From: Leptospira mayottensis 200901116
Lineage (GTDB): Bacteria; Spirochaetota; Leptospiria; Leptospirales; Leptospiraceae
Direction of reading: 5' to 3'
DNA length: 64,000 bases
NCBI RefSeq assembly: GCF_000306675.2
Contig: NZ_CP024871.1
Location: 3,337,501-3,401,500, forward strand
The position numbers and the translations under genes were made by a program. Of this stretch, positions 54,915-64,000 are shown piece by piece. The notes under the pieces are model-generated. The model was not told the DNA's origin. It was given only the letters and a program-made list of their open reading frames with translations, and made no database searches. Numbering within the stretch: position 1 is the first letter of the stretch; every line of letters begins with the position of its first letter.

Positions 54915-57824
54915 ATGCCCTTTATTCCAAAAGAAGAGATTACCCGCCTGAAAACGGAAACGGACCTCCTGGCACTTGTCCGCAGCTATGGGATCGAGCT
55001 GAAGAACCACGGAACGAACTGGGTAGCAAAGTGCCCGTTCCACGACGACCGCACGCCGTCTTTCATCGTAACGCCAGTAAAGAATCTGTGGCACTGCATG
55101 GGAGCTTGCAAGACGGGCGGAAGCGCGATCGACTTTGTGATGAAACGGGAAGGCTTGGGGTTTAACGAAGCGGTAGAAGTGCTACTCAAGTTCAAACCGC
55201 GGCCGGTGTCTCTGGGAGGTAAACCTCAAACACCGGTGGCATTGGAGAAGGCGTTAGGACGAAAGATCCCGACGACGGAGAAACTAAATAGTGAAGAAAG
55301 AGAACTGATCTTTCAGGCTTTGGCATATTACGAAAGCACATTGAGACAAAATAGGAACGCGCTCTCGTATTTACAAACGAGAAAGGTGGGAAGTGAGGAA
55401 TCGATATCCAAATTTAAGATCGGTTACAGCGATGGAAGTTTAGGAAAGATTTTGCCATCGAGAGGAAGCAACGTAGGGAGAAGAGCGAGAGAGGTATTTA
55501 AGGAGTTCGGGATTTTTGGAGAGAGTGGAAATGAGTATTTCAAGGCAAGAATCGTATTTCCGATCTTCACGCAAGGCCGCGAACTTTGCGGGATGTATGG
55601 AAGAAGAGTCGTAGCAAGTAGAGAGGTAGCGATTCCCAATCATCTTTACTTACCGGGCAGACATTTAGGGATCTGGAATGAAGAAGACGCGTTTGAAAAG
55701 AAAGAGTTAGTGCTTTGCGAATCGATTCTCGACGCGCTTACCTTCTGGGAGAACGGAATCCGAAACGTGACATGCAGTTATGGAATCGAAGGCTTCACGG
55801 AAGTAATCCAGGAAAGAATCCTCGAAAAACAAATTCAAAAGATATACATCGCGTATGACGCGGACGCGGCAGGAGACAAGGGAGCTGCTTCTGTATATCA
55901 GAGACTGAAAGACAAAGGAATTTTAATCCATCGAGTGTTGTTACCGCTTGGAATGGATGTGAACGAAGTGGCGGTTCGAAGCGAAGAAGTTCAAGACACA
56001 CTCTTGGGACTTTTAGAGGAGAGCGTTCCTTTAACAGAGGAAGAGCAAAGCCCACGAATCCAAGAATTCTTTCCCATTGAAACAACTCTTTCCACCGCGC
56101 GGCCACAAGAACCGCTCTTGACCTCGGAAGGACTGGCCGCCCTGACCGCTTCCCAAACACAAACTCAACCGGAAGTAAAGGTCACCAAAGAAGAAGTCCA
56201 AGTAGATTTCCCAGAAAGAACGTATTTAGCGAAAGGACTCTTTCGCAACAACGCAAGCCTTGAGACGTTGAAAGTGACTTTGAAGGTAAGCCAAGGAGAG
56301 AGGTATCACGTAGACAACGTGGACTTACTCAGCTACAAAGCGAGGACTTCGTATTTAGGGACGGCCACCCACGAGTTAAAAGAAAAAGAGGAAACGATCA
56401 AGAAGGAACTGGGGAAACTCATCAACGTATTAGAAGATGTATTGAACCAGAAAGAAAAAGAAAGAAACGTAAAGACGGAAGTTGAGCTCACCCCCGAGGA
56501 AAGGGCGGAAGCGGTATTGTATTTAGAAGACAAATCCCTACTTTACAATATCTTAATGGACTTTGAGAGATGCGGGCTTGTGGGAGAGAGAGTGAATTCA
56601 CTTGTGGGGTATCTTGCGAGTATCACAAGAAGAACGGAGAATCCTTTGGCAGTTATCATACAATCTTCTTCGTCGGCAGGTAAATCGACTTTGATGGATG
56701 CGGTCCTCGACTTTGTGCCGGAAGAAGAGAAAGAGAAGTATTCAGCGATGACCGGCCAATCTCTTTTCTATATGTCCACAACCAATCTCAAAAACAAAGT
56801 TCTTGCGATCTCGGAAGAAGAAGGAGCTGAGAGAGCGAAGTATGCGTTAAAGATTTTGCAGAGTGAAAAGAAAATCAGCATCGCAAGCGCAATGAAAGAC
56901 CCGACCACCGGAAGAACTGTGACGGAAGAATACAGCGTGGAAGGACCGGTCGTGATATTCCTCACAACCACCAACTTGGAGATCGATGAGGAGCTTGAGA
57001 ACCGATGTCTCATTCTCACGGTGAACGAAGGAAGAGAACAAACAAGAACGATCCTGGAGATTCAAAGAGAACTGGAGACCTTGGAAGGAATCGTAAAGAA
57101 GAGAGACAAAGAGAAGATTTTGAAACTCCACAAGAATATACAAAGGGTTCTTCGTCCTTTAGTGGTTGTGAACCCGTATGCAAAAGAGTTAAAGTTCCCG
57201 GATACAAAACTCAGGATGCGCCGGGACCAAAAGAAATATTTAACCTTAATCAAATCGATCGCACTCTTGCACCAATACCAAAGAGAAAAGAAATTAGGAA
57301 AGGACGAGAACGGAGAGAGTTTTGAATACATCGAGGTGGCAAGAGAAGACTTGGAGCTTGGAAGTATTCTCGCATCCAAGATTTTGGGAAGAACCCTCGA
57401 AGAACTCACACCCCAGACTAAGGAAGTCTTGTTTTCCCTTCATACGATGGTCGAGCAAGAGAGCGAAACTCAAGAGATTTCCAAGAGCGAGGTTCGTTTT
57501 ACAAGACGGGATGCGCGGGAACGACTCGGAATGAGCGACACAAGACTTCGGGTCCACTTGAGGCGATTAGAAGAGCTTGAGTATTTAATCGTACGCAATG
57601 GCCGAGTGGGACAAATCACAGAATACGAACTCCTTTACGACGGAGAGGGAAAAGAAGGAGAGGAATTTGCCCTTGGACTTTCTTTTGCCCAAGAAAGAGA
57701 AACGGGAGAAAAACGGGGAACAGATTCCGAAGACTCAGGCTTGTTAGTGGAAGGAAACACAGTATTGTCTTGGAGAGAGGTATTAGGACTTGCCAGAAAG
57801 GAAGAGAGGTTGGAGAGTGTATGA
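54915..57824 (+). CDS. Primase-helicase fusion of a plasmid/phage type
   Basis: The 969-residue protein starts at [16 protein letters not shown] lies about ten bases upstream, which decides against the open frame back to 54840. An N-terminal CHC2 zinc finger (C40, H43, C61, C65) is followed by a TOPRIM domain with Glu near 268 and D-A-D near 315. A linker leads to a P-loop ATPase with S-S-S-A-G-K-S-T near 585-592 and an acidic Walker B-like stretch L-A-I-S-E-E-E near 630. The winged-helix-like C-terminus spans about 860-930. It is not the chromosomal DnaG, because the architecture is that of mobile-element primases. It should prime, and perhaps unwind, at the element's own origin. Confidence 0.88.
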   Translation: MPFIPKEEITRLKTETDLLALVRSYGIELKNHGTNWVAKCPFHDDRTPSFIVTPVKNLWHCMGACKTGGSAIDFVMKREGLGFNEAVEVLLKFKPRPVSLGGKPQTPVALEKALGRKIPTTEKLNSEERELIFQALAYYESTLRQNRNALSYLQTRKVGSEESISKFKIGYSDGSLGKILPSRGSNVGRRAREVFKEFGIFGESGNEYFKARIVFPIFTQGRELCGMYGRRVVASREVAIPNHLYLPGRHLGIWNEEDAFEKKELVLCESILDALTFWENGIRNVTCSYGIEGFTEVIQERILEKQIQKIYIAYDADAAGDKGAASVYQRLKDKGILIHRVLLPLGMDVNEVAVRSEEVQDTLLGLLEESVPLTEEEQSPRIQEFFPIETTLSTARPQEPLLTSEGLAALTASQTQTQPEVKVTKEEVQVDFPERTYLAKGLFRNNASLETLKVTLKVSQGERYHVDNVDLLSYKARTSYLGTATHELKEKEETIKKELGKLINVLEDVLNQKEKERNVKTEVELTPEERAEAVLYLEDKSLLYNILMDFERCGLVGERVNSLVGYLASITRRTENPLAVIIQSSSSAGKSTLMDAVLDFVPEEEKEKYSAMTGQSLFYMSTTNLKNKVLAISEEEGAERAKYALKILQSEKKISIASAMKDPTTGRTVTEEYSVEGPVVIFLTTTNLEIDEELENRCLILTVNEGREQTRTILEIQRELETLEGIVKKRDKEKILKLHKNIQRVLRPLVVVNPYAKELKFPDTKLRMRRDQKKYLTLIKSIALLHQYQREKKLGKDENGESFEYIEVAREDLELGSILASKILGRTLEELTPQTKEVLFSLHTMVEQESETQEISKSEVRFTRRDARERLGMSDTRLRVHLRRLEELEYLIVRNGRVGQITEYELLYDGEGKEGEEFALGLSFAQERETGEKRGTDSEDSGLLVEGNTVLSWREVLGLARKEERLESV

Positions 57825-58201
57825 AAGAATCCGAATATACCGAACTTCTTGTATATTTTTGTTTGTGGAATTTGGAGAAATTTCCGTTGTGGATGCACAC
57901 AGTTTGTATCCCTACCAGCAAGGCTCGGGAAAACCTGCTTTTTGCCGCACGTTTGACGCAAACCTCACCCCTAAAAAGACTAACCTCGCCTAGCAAAACG
58001 GCAACCTCGCCGGGGGGTAGCCTAGGGGTCGCCTGCCCTTCGCCTGGGGGTAGCCGCCCCCTCACTCTCGCATTCTGTTGGGGTTTAGAGTATGTTTCCG
58101 TGCAAAACACGGATTTCACATCCAAAAAAGGTCTTCTAGGACCAAAAAAGTTTTTCCGGACGCTGTCCGTGCGGCTGCTTGCAGGTTGGTTTTGAATTCA
58201 A
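57825..58201. other. 377-bp gap with GC-rich iteron-like repeats
   Basis: No gene is credible here. A 26-codon start overlaps the primase stop but leads nowhere recognisable. The centre is much more GC-rich than its surroundings and contains ordered short repeats (listed separately). The right part contains the integrase ribosome-binding region. Confidence 0.6.
57961..58055. repeat. Iteron-like repeats: AACCTC(A/G)CC at exactly 21-bp spacing
   Basis: AACCTCACC at 57961 and AACCTCGCC at 57982 and 58003 are exactly 21 bases apart, two helical turns. GGGGGTAGCC follows at 58013-58022 and 58046-58055. Such phased repeats between primase and recombinase genes resemble a replication origin or recombinase-binding site. 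Confidence 0.55.
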
Positions 58202-59269
58202 ATGAGCTGGCAAGAGAAGTTAGAGACGTTACGAATTTCACCGGTGGGGAGTTTTGAGAACTACTGTTACAGCTATTTAGAGAGGAACCGGACGGGAAAA
58301 GGACACAGCCTGAGTACATTAAAAAATACGCATGCTTGCCTCATTGATTTTTTTGAATGGTGTGCTTTGCGAGAGATTCGGTATCCGAACGAAGTAACTT
58401 TGTCTTTACTGGAAAGATACAGAAATCAGGTAGTCGGATTGAAAAACAAATACAACGGAAAAGAGCTTTCGAACAACAACAAACACAAACGACTTGCAAG
58501 CGTGCGGGAATATTTCGGATGGCTTGCAAGAAAGCGCGTGTTGCTTGTGGACCCTTCTTTGGATTGGGAGATCCCGAGGTATGTGAAACGGAACATACCG
58601 CACAACGTACTCAGTGTGGAAGAAGCGGAGAGGATCTTGTCTGTACCGGATGTGAAAAACGTATTAGGACTCAGGGACCGGGCGATGCTTGAGGTAGTGT
58701 ATTCGACGGGGATACGCAGAATGGAGCTTGGAAATTTATATGTGAGTGATATTGATTTTTTTGGAAGGACGGTTCTTGTTCGAGAAGGCAAGGGAAAGAA
58801 AACGAGACTGATCCCGATCAGTGAAAGGGCATTGTCGTGGGTAAGGAGATATTTAGAGCGGTCGAGGGTCGCGTTATTGCGGAATACGGACGAGCCCCAT
58901 TTGTTTTTAGGTAAGAGCGGCAAGAAGCTGGAGCATGCGAGTATTACGAGCCTCTTTGCGGTGTTTAGAGAGGCGGCGGATGTAAGGAAGCGGCAAGCGG
59001 TGCATATCTTTCGTCACACGACTGCGACGGGGATGCTGGACAACGGAGCGGATATTAGGCATGTTCAGGAGATGCTTGGACACGAGACTCTAAGCACGAC
59101 CCAAATATATACCCACGTAGCGATTCGAAAACTCAAGGAAGTGTATGACAAGACTCACCCGTCGATCCATACACCGGATTCGACTTCTCTTGTGGGAAGG
59201 ATTTCGAAAAAAGAAGAGACTGTCTCGAAAGACAAAGATTCAAACCAAGAAGAACCGAACACGAGCTGA
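58202..59269 (+). CDS. Tyrosine recombinase (XerC/D-like integrase)
   Basis: The 355-residue protein has an N-terminal SAM-like core-binding domain (L-S-T-L-K-N-T-H-A-C-L-I-D-F-F-E-W) and a complete catalytic set. These are Arg172 (T-G-I-R-R-M-E-L), a Lys in G-K-G-K-K-T-R, His268 and Arg271 (H-I-F-R-H-T), His294 (L-G-H-E-T) and Tyr303 (T-Q-I-Y-T-H-V). A charged C-terminal tail is added after the Xer-like end. It could integrate or excise the element or resolve dimers. It is distinct from a chromosomal Xer by context next to ParAB and primase. Confidence 0.92.
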   Translation: MSWQEKLETLRISPVGSFENYCYSYLERNRTGKGHSLSTLKNTHACLIDFFEWCALREIRYPNEVTLSLLERYRNQVVGLKNKYNGKELSNNNKHKRLASVREYFGWLARKRVLLVDPSLDWEIPRYVKRNIPHNVLSVEEAERILSVPDVKNVLGLRDRAMLEVVYSTGIRRMELGNLYVSDIDFFGRTVLVREGKGKKTRLIPISERALSWVRRYLERSRVALLRNTDEPHLFLGKSGKKLEHASITSLFAVFREAADVRKRQAVHIFRHTTATGMLDNGADIRHVQEMLGHETLSTTQIYTHVAIRKLKEVYDKTHPSIHTPDSTSLVGRISKKEETVSKDKDSNQEEPNTS

Positions 59270-59418
59270 TTTTCCAATTGAGAGAGTGGATGTTCTCGTT
59301 TTAGAATTCTAAAACATTCCATATCTCTAAACAACCAAACGAAAGGAATCGGATGAAGGAGGACTTCTTCTTTTAGCGGTTTCTTTCATTCAAAACTAAA
59401 AACAAGAAATCAAAAAAG

Positions 59419-59432
59419 CTAACGAATGTTAG
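59419..59432 (+). promoter_or_regulatory. Small hairpin just before the ParA ribosome-binding site
   Basis: CTAAC-GAAT-GTTAG ends at the start of the GGGAGG ribosome-binding site of the ParA gene. It could be an operator or translational control hairpin. Confidence 0.35.
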
Positions 59433-59445
59433 GGAGGCCGAAGGC

Positions 59446-60203
59446 ATGTATATTGTAGCGATCGCATCATCCAAGGGAGGGGTTGGAAAGACAACGCACT
59501 CCACGAATTTAGCGATTCAACTTGCAAGAAGAGGAAAGAGAGTTCTTGCGGCTGACTTGGATCTGAACAACAACCTAACCGATTTCTTCCTGAGATACTT
59601 AAAACGCGGAGTGTTGGAAGAGAGAAACATACTGAGCGTTCTTTTGGGAGAAAGAGAGGTTGGAGAGTGTATTCACAAAAGTAGATTTGCGGGCTTGGAT
59701 GTGTTGCCTTCCACGCTTTCGTTTGGAGCGGGAGTCAAGAATTTGGAAGTGGAATATCTTCTTTCGGTTCTTGGGGGTGAATTTCAAAAATTAAGCTACG
59801 ACTATCTCATACTCGATACGCCGGGACATTTGTCTGTGGAGCTTGAGTTTGCAGTTCTGGTTGCGGACTTGGTTCTTTCTCCTGTTTGTCCGAAGAGGTG
59901 GTCGTTTCAAGGGATGAAAGACTTAGAGGAAGTAGCCCAAGGGATTGCCGAGAAGTTAGTCGTCGTTCCTTCTCTTGTGGGACGAGGCAAACAAGAGAGC
60001 GAGAGAATCCTAAATTTGAAAAAGAAGATTCGAGTCTCTCGTGTGAGTATCGGAAAGCTCAGTGGAATCGAGAAAGCATCGGAGGAAGGAAGAGAATTAA
60101 AACCTGGAAGCAAGGGCGATCTTTGGTTTGAGGCATTGGCGGAAGAAGTAATGGAACTTGAAGGAGAATCAGAATCGTTCAAGACAAATCGGAGGGTGAA
60201 TGT

Positions 60204-60207
<4 letters not shown>
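59446..60207 (+). CDS. parA: ParA-type partition ATPase
   Basis: The 253-residue protein has the deviant Walker A K-G-G-V-G-K-T-T (residues 10-17), the A-A-D-L-D-L-N-N Walker A' region and the D-Y-L-I-L-D-T-P-G Walker B region. There is no N-terminal HTH, so it is of the short, chromosomal or type-Ib-like kind. The ATG follows GGGAGG. It overlaps parB by 4 bp. Together they should segregate a plasmid or excised element. Confidence 0.9.
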
Positions 60208-61409
<1,202 letters not shown>

Positions 61410-61412
61410 TAT

Positions 61413-61709
61413 ATGAGAGAGAGCAAACGAACCAAAGTAACCTTGAGGTTGGTGAATTCGAAGTCATCGACAACGGAAGAAGAGAAACTGTTCCAAAAAA
61501 GAATCGAAGGATTTTGGAATCGATTCGAGAAGTTGAGTTCAACGAAGAAAAGAGAGGAAGTGAAAAAGCTAATCTCTCTCCTCACTCAATACGAAAAGAA
61601 AGTTCAAACGATGATCTTGGAATGGAAGAATCATTTCGAGAAGGAAAGAGAGATTAGAAGAAAGTTGCGAGTGATCGGAGAAAGAATGGGAGGGAAGCGG
61701 AAGATTTGA
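61413..61709 (+). CDS. Small basic coiled-coil protein after ParB
   Basis: The 98-residue protein is Lys/Arg/Glu-rich and almost wholly helical (E-E-E-K-L-F-Q-K-R-I-E-G-F-W-N-R-F-E-K-L). It begins 3 nt after parB. The run S-T-K-K-R-E-E-V-K-K-L-I-S-L-L loosely echoes [16 protein letters not shown] near the ParB end, so it may be a paralogous fragment or a ParB partner. Function unknown. Confidence 0.6.
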   Translation: MRESKRTKVTLRLVNSKSSTTEEEKLFQKRIEGFWNRFEKLSSTKKREEVKKLISLLTQYEKKVQTMILEWKNHFEKEREIRRKLRVIGERMGGKRKI

Positions 61710-61955
61710 TTTCAAGGAAAGGAGCATTGCTTTCTGCTTGATCTTCTTGTATTTGAAACTGCGATTTTTCCCTCAAATTTCCTCGATTTTCCTCACTTCA
61801 AAACTACCCTGAAAAATCCTGAAATTTCCTTAATCCTGTTTTCGAATGAAACAGGACTCTCCTTTCAAGGATGTAGAAGGATGCTTCCCTATTTAGCTGT
61901 GAATCGAAAAGTTTTCCAAATACGAAACGATTTCAATGGCGTTTAATGTTCCGGA

Positions 61956-62708
61956 CGCGTAACCGAAGTCCGAGCCTGAAAGAAGGAAAGCTGTTTTCTC
62001 AAGTGGGGAAATTCCCCACCTGAAACAAAGCCGCGAGGATTTGGCGAAAGCCCGCAAGCGGTTACGCGGGAATTAGACGCCGTTGACTTGGTGCCGAGAA
62101 GCTGGGAAACCACAATGGCTTCCTTGATGCCGTTACATCGGAATGAAACGGCACTTGCATATTCCACCCACACACCTACTTTCAATATTATCGTTTAACC
62201 GGCTCTCATGACGCGGATGTTCGGCACTTCCGATATTAGCTAATATCCGAAGTGTCCTCGCGTGTGCGTATATTCTAATTTTATACAGTGCGTTATTGTG
62301 CCGAAAAACAATTCCTTCTTTCCACCGCACACGCTCGGATTCCCTCACATCCGCTTGACAGAACAAACATTCTGCCACATGAGAGCCGGAAGATTTGCGG
62401 CTAAAGAAAGAAGGTGTGTGGGTGGAAAAGTTTTTCGTTTTGATTAAAAAAAGTTTCGAAAATGAGTCTTGTGTGAGTCCTAAAACGCTGCTGTCTGGAA
62501 AAACGAGTTGCCAGTAACAGGAACCTGAAAGAGCCTTTTCGAACTACTTCTCTCGAACCTCTCAAGAGAAAGAAAACTACTCCTGCCTTTATCATTGCGC
62601 TCCTTGTTTTGGAGCCTCTAAACTCAAAAAAGCGATCTTTGGAATCTTTTCTAAAGACAAACCCGATGGAAACATCGGGCGGAGGGGGAAGAGTAACACC
62701 ACCCCGCT
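61956..62708 (+). ncRNA. Candidate large structured RNA with several GAAA-tetraloop hairpins
   Basis: No gene fits, yet helices are dense. A 10-bp pairing links 61956-61965 with 62059-62068. Hairpins lie at 62003-62019, 62043-62052 (GGC-GAAA-GCC), 62098-62122 (TGG-GAAA-CCA with outer pairs), 62129-62152, 62225-62254, 62599-62615, 62662-62679 (CCCGATG-GAAA-CATCGGG) and 62679-62708. GAAA loops occur only when read on the plus strand, pointing to a plus-strand transcript. A nested set of long-range pairings at 62162-62427 is listed separately. No known family was recognised. A replication-control or partition region is the alternative. Confidence 0.5.
62162..62427. repeat. 266-bp segment with nested inverted repeats
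   Basis: Outer arms are 62162-62177 with 62412-62427 (16 bp, perfect). Inner pairs are 62199-62210 with 62378-62389 (12 bp), 62213-62220 with 62347-62354 (8 bp) and 62260-62268 with 62326-62334 (9 bp). An innermost near-perfect 15-bp palindrome lies at 62225-62254. An alternative pairing is 62220-62227 with 62298-62305. The nested order fits a branched RNA better than a simple transposon, though a MITE-like origin is possible. Confidence 0.7.
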
Positions 62709-63881
62709 AACTCCAAAACTTTTTGAAATGAAGAATGGAAGATATGGAATATTTCCAGAAGGAAAAATCTACTTTTCTCTCGTTTTCGAAAGAACTCTCA
62801 ATGAAACCTAATTCTTTTGATTAAAATCGAATATTTCCGAATTTATCCGCCGAAAAAAGACTAGCATTTACTAACACAGATTCGAGAAGTTCCGAAAATC
62901 CGGTTTCGGTTTCCTTTCTTTTATGGACTCCGAAAAGTAAGGGTAAATCCAAATCGAGAAACGGTAAACCCGGTAAGGCAGGGCTCAAAGCCCCACTTTA
63001 CCGATCCTCGCAACGTATTCGATTATCCGAAGAATATTCGGATCAGATCGAGAATCTTCAAAACGATCCGAAGAAACAGTTTCAAAACAGATTTATCTTT
63101 TTTCATCCTTGCCTCCTTTACTTATATTATATCCCTCCAAGTTTCGATTTTGATTGGCCGCGTGATTGCTGATCCAACCGCCTCGAAATTCGCTAAGGAA
63201 ATTGCTTACACATATATTAGTAGAAGTTGATTTGAATTCTTTGGTTTCGAATGAGGTTCAGGAGGTATTGGAGAAGAGAGTTTTCTTTGAAAGGTCGAGG
63301 TTTTCTCTTTAGTTGCCTTCTTTTTTGGTAAAAGGATTCGACTATCGATGAAAAAAGAAAACTTTGATGGAAGAATTCGGTAAATCTTTATTTTCAAATG
63401 GGTCCTATCCGAGTCCTGTGCGGTACTTGTTCGAGACTTGTAATTTTCAAATGGGTCCTGTTCGGTACTTGTTCGAGTCCTGTGTGAGCCTTGTCTGGAA
63501 CCTAAGGGAGATTTTGGAGAAGCAGAAAGAGCGAATATCGTCTTGAATCGGTGAATACTTGCGAAATACGAATGGGAGGCGAGGAAACGAGCAAGATTGT
63601 TGCTTGTATGCTTGAAAAATCTGAAGAAATCCGAAGTTTTCCGAAATTTGGAAGTGAAATCCTAAAAAGTCCTTCGTATTTTTCAGGTTTCTTCGGAAAG
63701 ACATGAAGAAAGTTGAATATTCTAAAAGTGTTCTTAGGGGAAAAGTTTTGTGTATTTTCAAAACCGCTTGTACGGGATTTTTTTTCAGGGTTGAAACTTT
63801 TCTAAGGCTAAAATGCTTCGAAACGACTAATGCTTTGGGAGAAATGCAATTCCAGCAGTTTCCGGGTTAGGGCAAGTTAGA
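62709..63881. other. Non-coding tract to the right of the structured region
   Basis: About 1.2 kb without a credible gene. It contains further hairpins (62971-63003 imperfect; 63025-63043, ATCCGAA-GAATA-TTCGGAT), short direct repeats at 63391-63484 and many TCCGAA words. It may be untranslated or origin DNA of the element. Confidence 0.5.
63391..63484. repeat. Short interspersed direct repeats
   Basis: TTTTCAAATGGGTCCT occurs at 63391-63406 and 63444-63459, CGGTACTTGTTCGAG at 63421-63435 and 63463-63477, and GAGTCCTGTG at 63411-63420 and 63475-63484. The arrangement suggests a partly scrambled tandem duplication or protein-binding repeats. Confidence 0.75.
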
Positions 63882-64000
63882 AGGGGCTGGAGTTGAGGTT
63901 GCGGGGAGAAAGAATGACGGTGACGGAGATGCAAGTCATGGAACGTCCTCCGATCCGAATAATTCTAAAAAACCTGATTCTCCTGAGCATAATTTAGATG
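63882..64000 (+). other. Orphan copy of the giant copy 3 C-terminal cassette (starts here, runs off the window)
   Basis: The 119 bases are identical to 51783-51901. The match starts at AGGGGCTGGA, exactly the constant/variable junction of the giant genes. Upstream bases (to 63881) do not match the constant part. The same 10-base junction word is at 33821-33830 in copy 1. The frame encodes G-A-G-V-E-V-A-G-R-K-N-D. It is therefore a detached C-terminal cassette, or the right flank of a 12.1-kb direct repeat. Confidence 0.9.

Noticed and set aside
57770..58195. Open frame of 141 codons across the primase end and the following gap
   Set aside because: It mostly overlaps the primase in another frame, then runs through the GC-rich repeat island; no domain or proper start.
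62262..62447. Short open frames in the structured tract
   Set aside because: They coincide with nested inverted repeats, lack ribosome-binding sites and have no protein-like composition.
61710..64000. Transfer RNA or ribosomal RNA as the source of the many hairpins
   Set aside because: No cloverleaf with TTCGA loop and acceptor stem, and no rRNA signature, could be found.

Overview
The window looks like chromosome or chromosome-integrated DNA from a pathogenic-clade Leptospira. The signs are AT-rich DNA, spirochaete-style lipoboxes (LIDC, FCGC, YSC, LVNC, VVAC), OmpL47-like repeats, and three copies of a giant ~2,200-residue protein that I recall being catalogued as the Leptospira TIGR04388 family. 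Family names come from motif recognition; no database search was run.

Layout. (1) 1-9 kb: end of an OmpL47-type surface protein, a ComF-like phosphoribosyltransferase, DNA polymerase IV, a WGR-domain gene split by an IS5-type element whose transposase has a canonical -1 slippery site, small unknown genes and an XRE-type regulator. (2) 9.4-24.7 kb: one long co-directional operon for a tripartite RND exporter. It encodes a TolC-type channel, a nine-repeat Ig-like lipoprotein, two further lipoproteins (one TPR), a membrane-fusion adaptor, two different RND pumps in tandem and a Yip1-like membrane protein. The second pump has no acidic residue at either proton-relay position. (3) 25-26 kb: an Rpn-type PD-(D/E)XK nuclease gene and intergenic repeats. 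(4) 26.5-53.3 kb: a tandem array of three giant surface or secreted proteins. About 1,870-1,890 N-terminal residues are nearly identical. Immediately after an A-G-A-G junction the C-terminus switches to a variable domain, M23/LytM peptidase-like in all three, followed by a small exported or lipoprotein gene that differs for each copy. Copies 2 and 3 are each preceded by a divergent DDE transposase gene inside a ~7.4-kb duplicated unit. (5) 53.4-63.9 kb: a plasmid- or phage-like module with two antitoxin-like genes, an XRE repressor, a primase-helicase fusion, a tyrosine recombinase, ParA, ParB and a small coiled-coil protein. It also holds iteron-like repeats and a ~2.2-kb non-coding tract rich in hairpins, several with GAAA loops. 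(6) 63,882-64,000: an exact second copy of the start of copy 3's variable C-terminal cassette, not attached to the conserved N-terminal part and running off the window.

How it may fit together (inference). The giant-protein array resembles a polymorphic effector system: a constant delivery part, exchangeable C-terminal cassettes joined at a short conserved junction, cognate exported immunity-like proteins, and an orphan cassette. Direct cassette copies flank the ParAB/primase/recombinase module, so homologous recombination between them could release a 12.1-kb circle carrying partition, replication and recombinase genes plus a cassette and its neighbour. Single-base homopolymer differences break copy 3, its downstream lipoprotein gene and the first transposase copy. 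These could be phase variation, decay or sequencing error.
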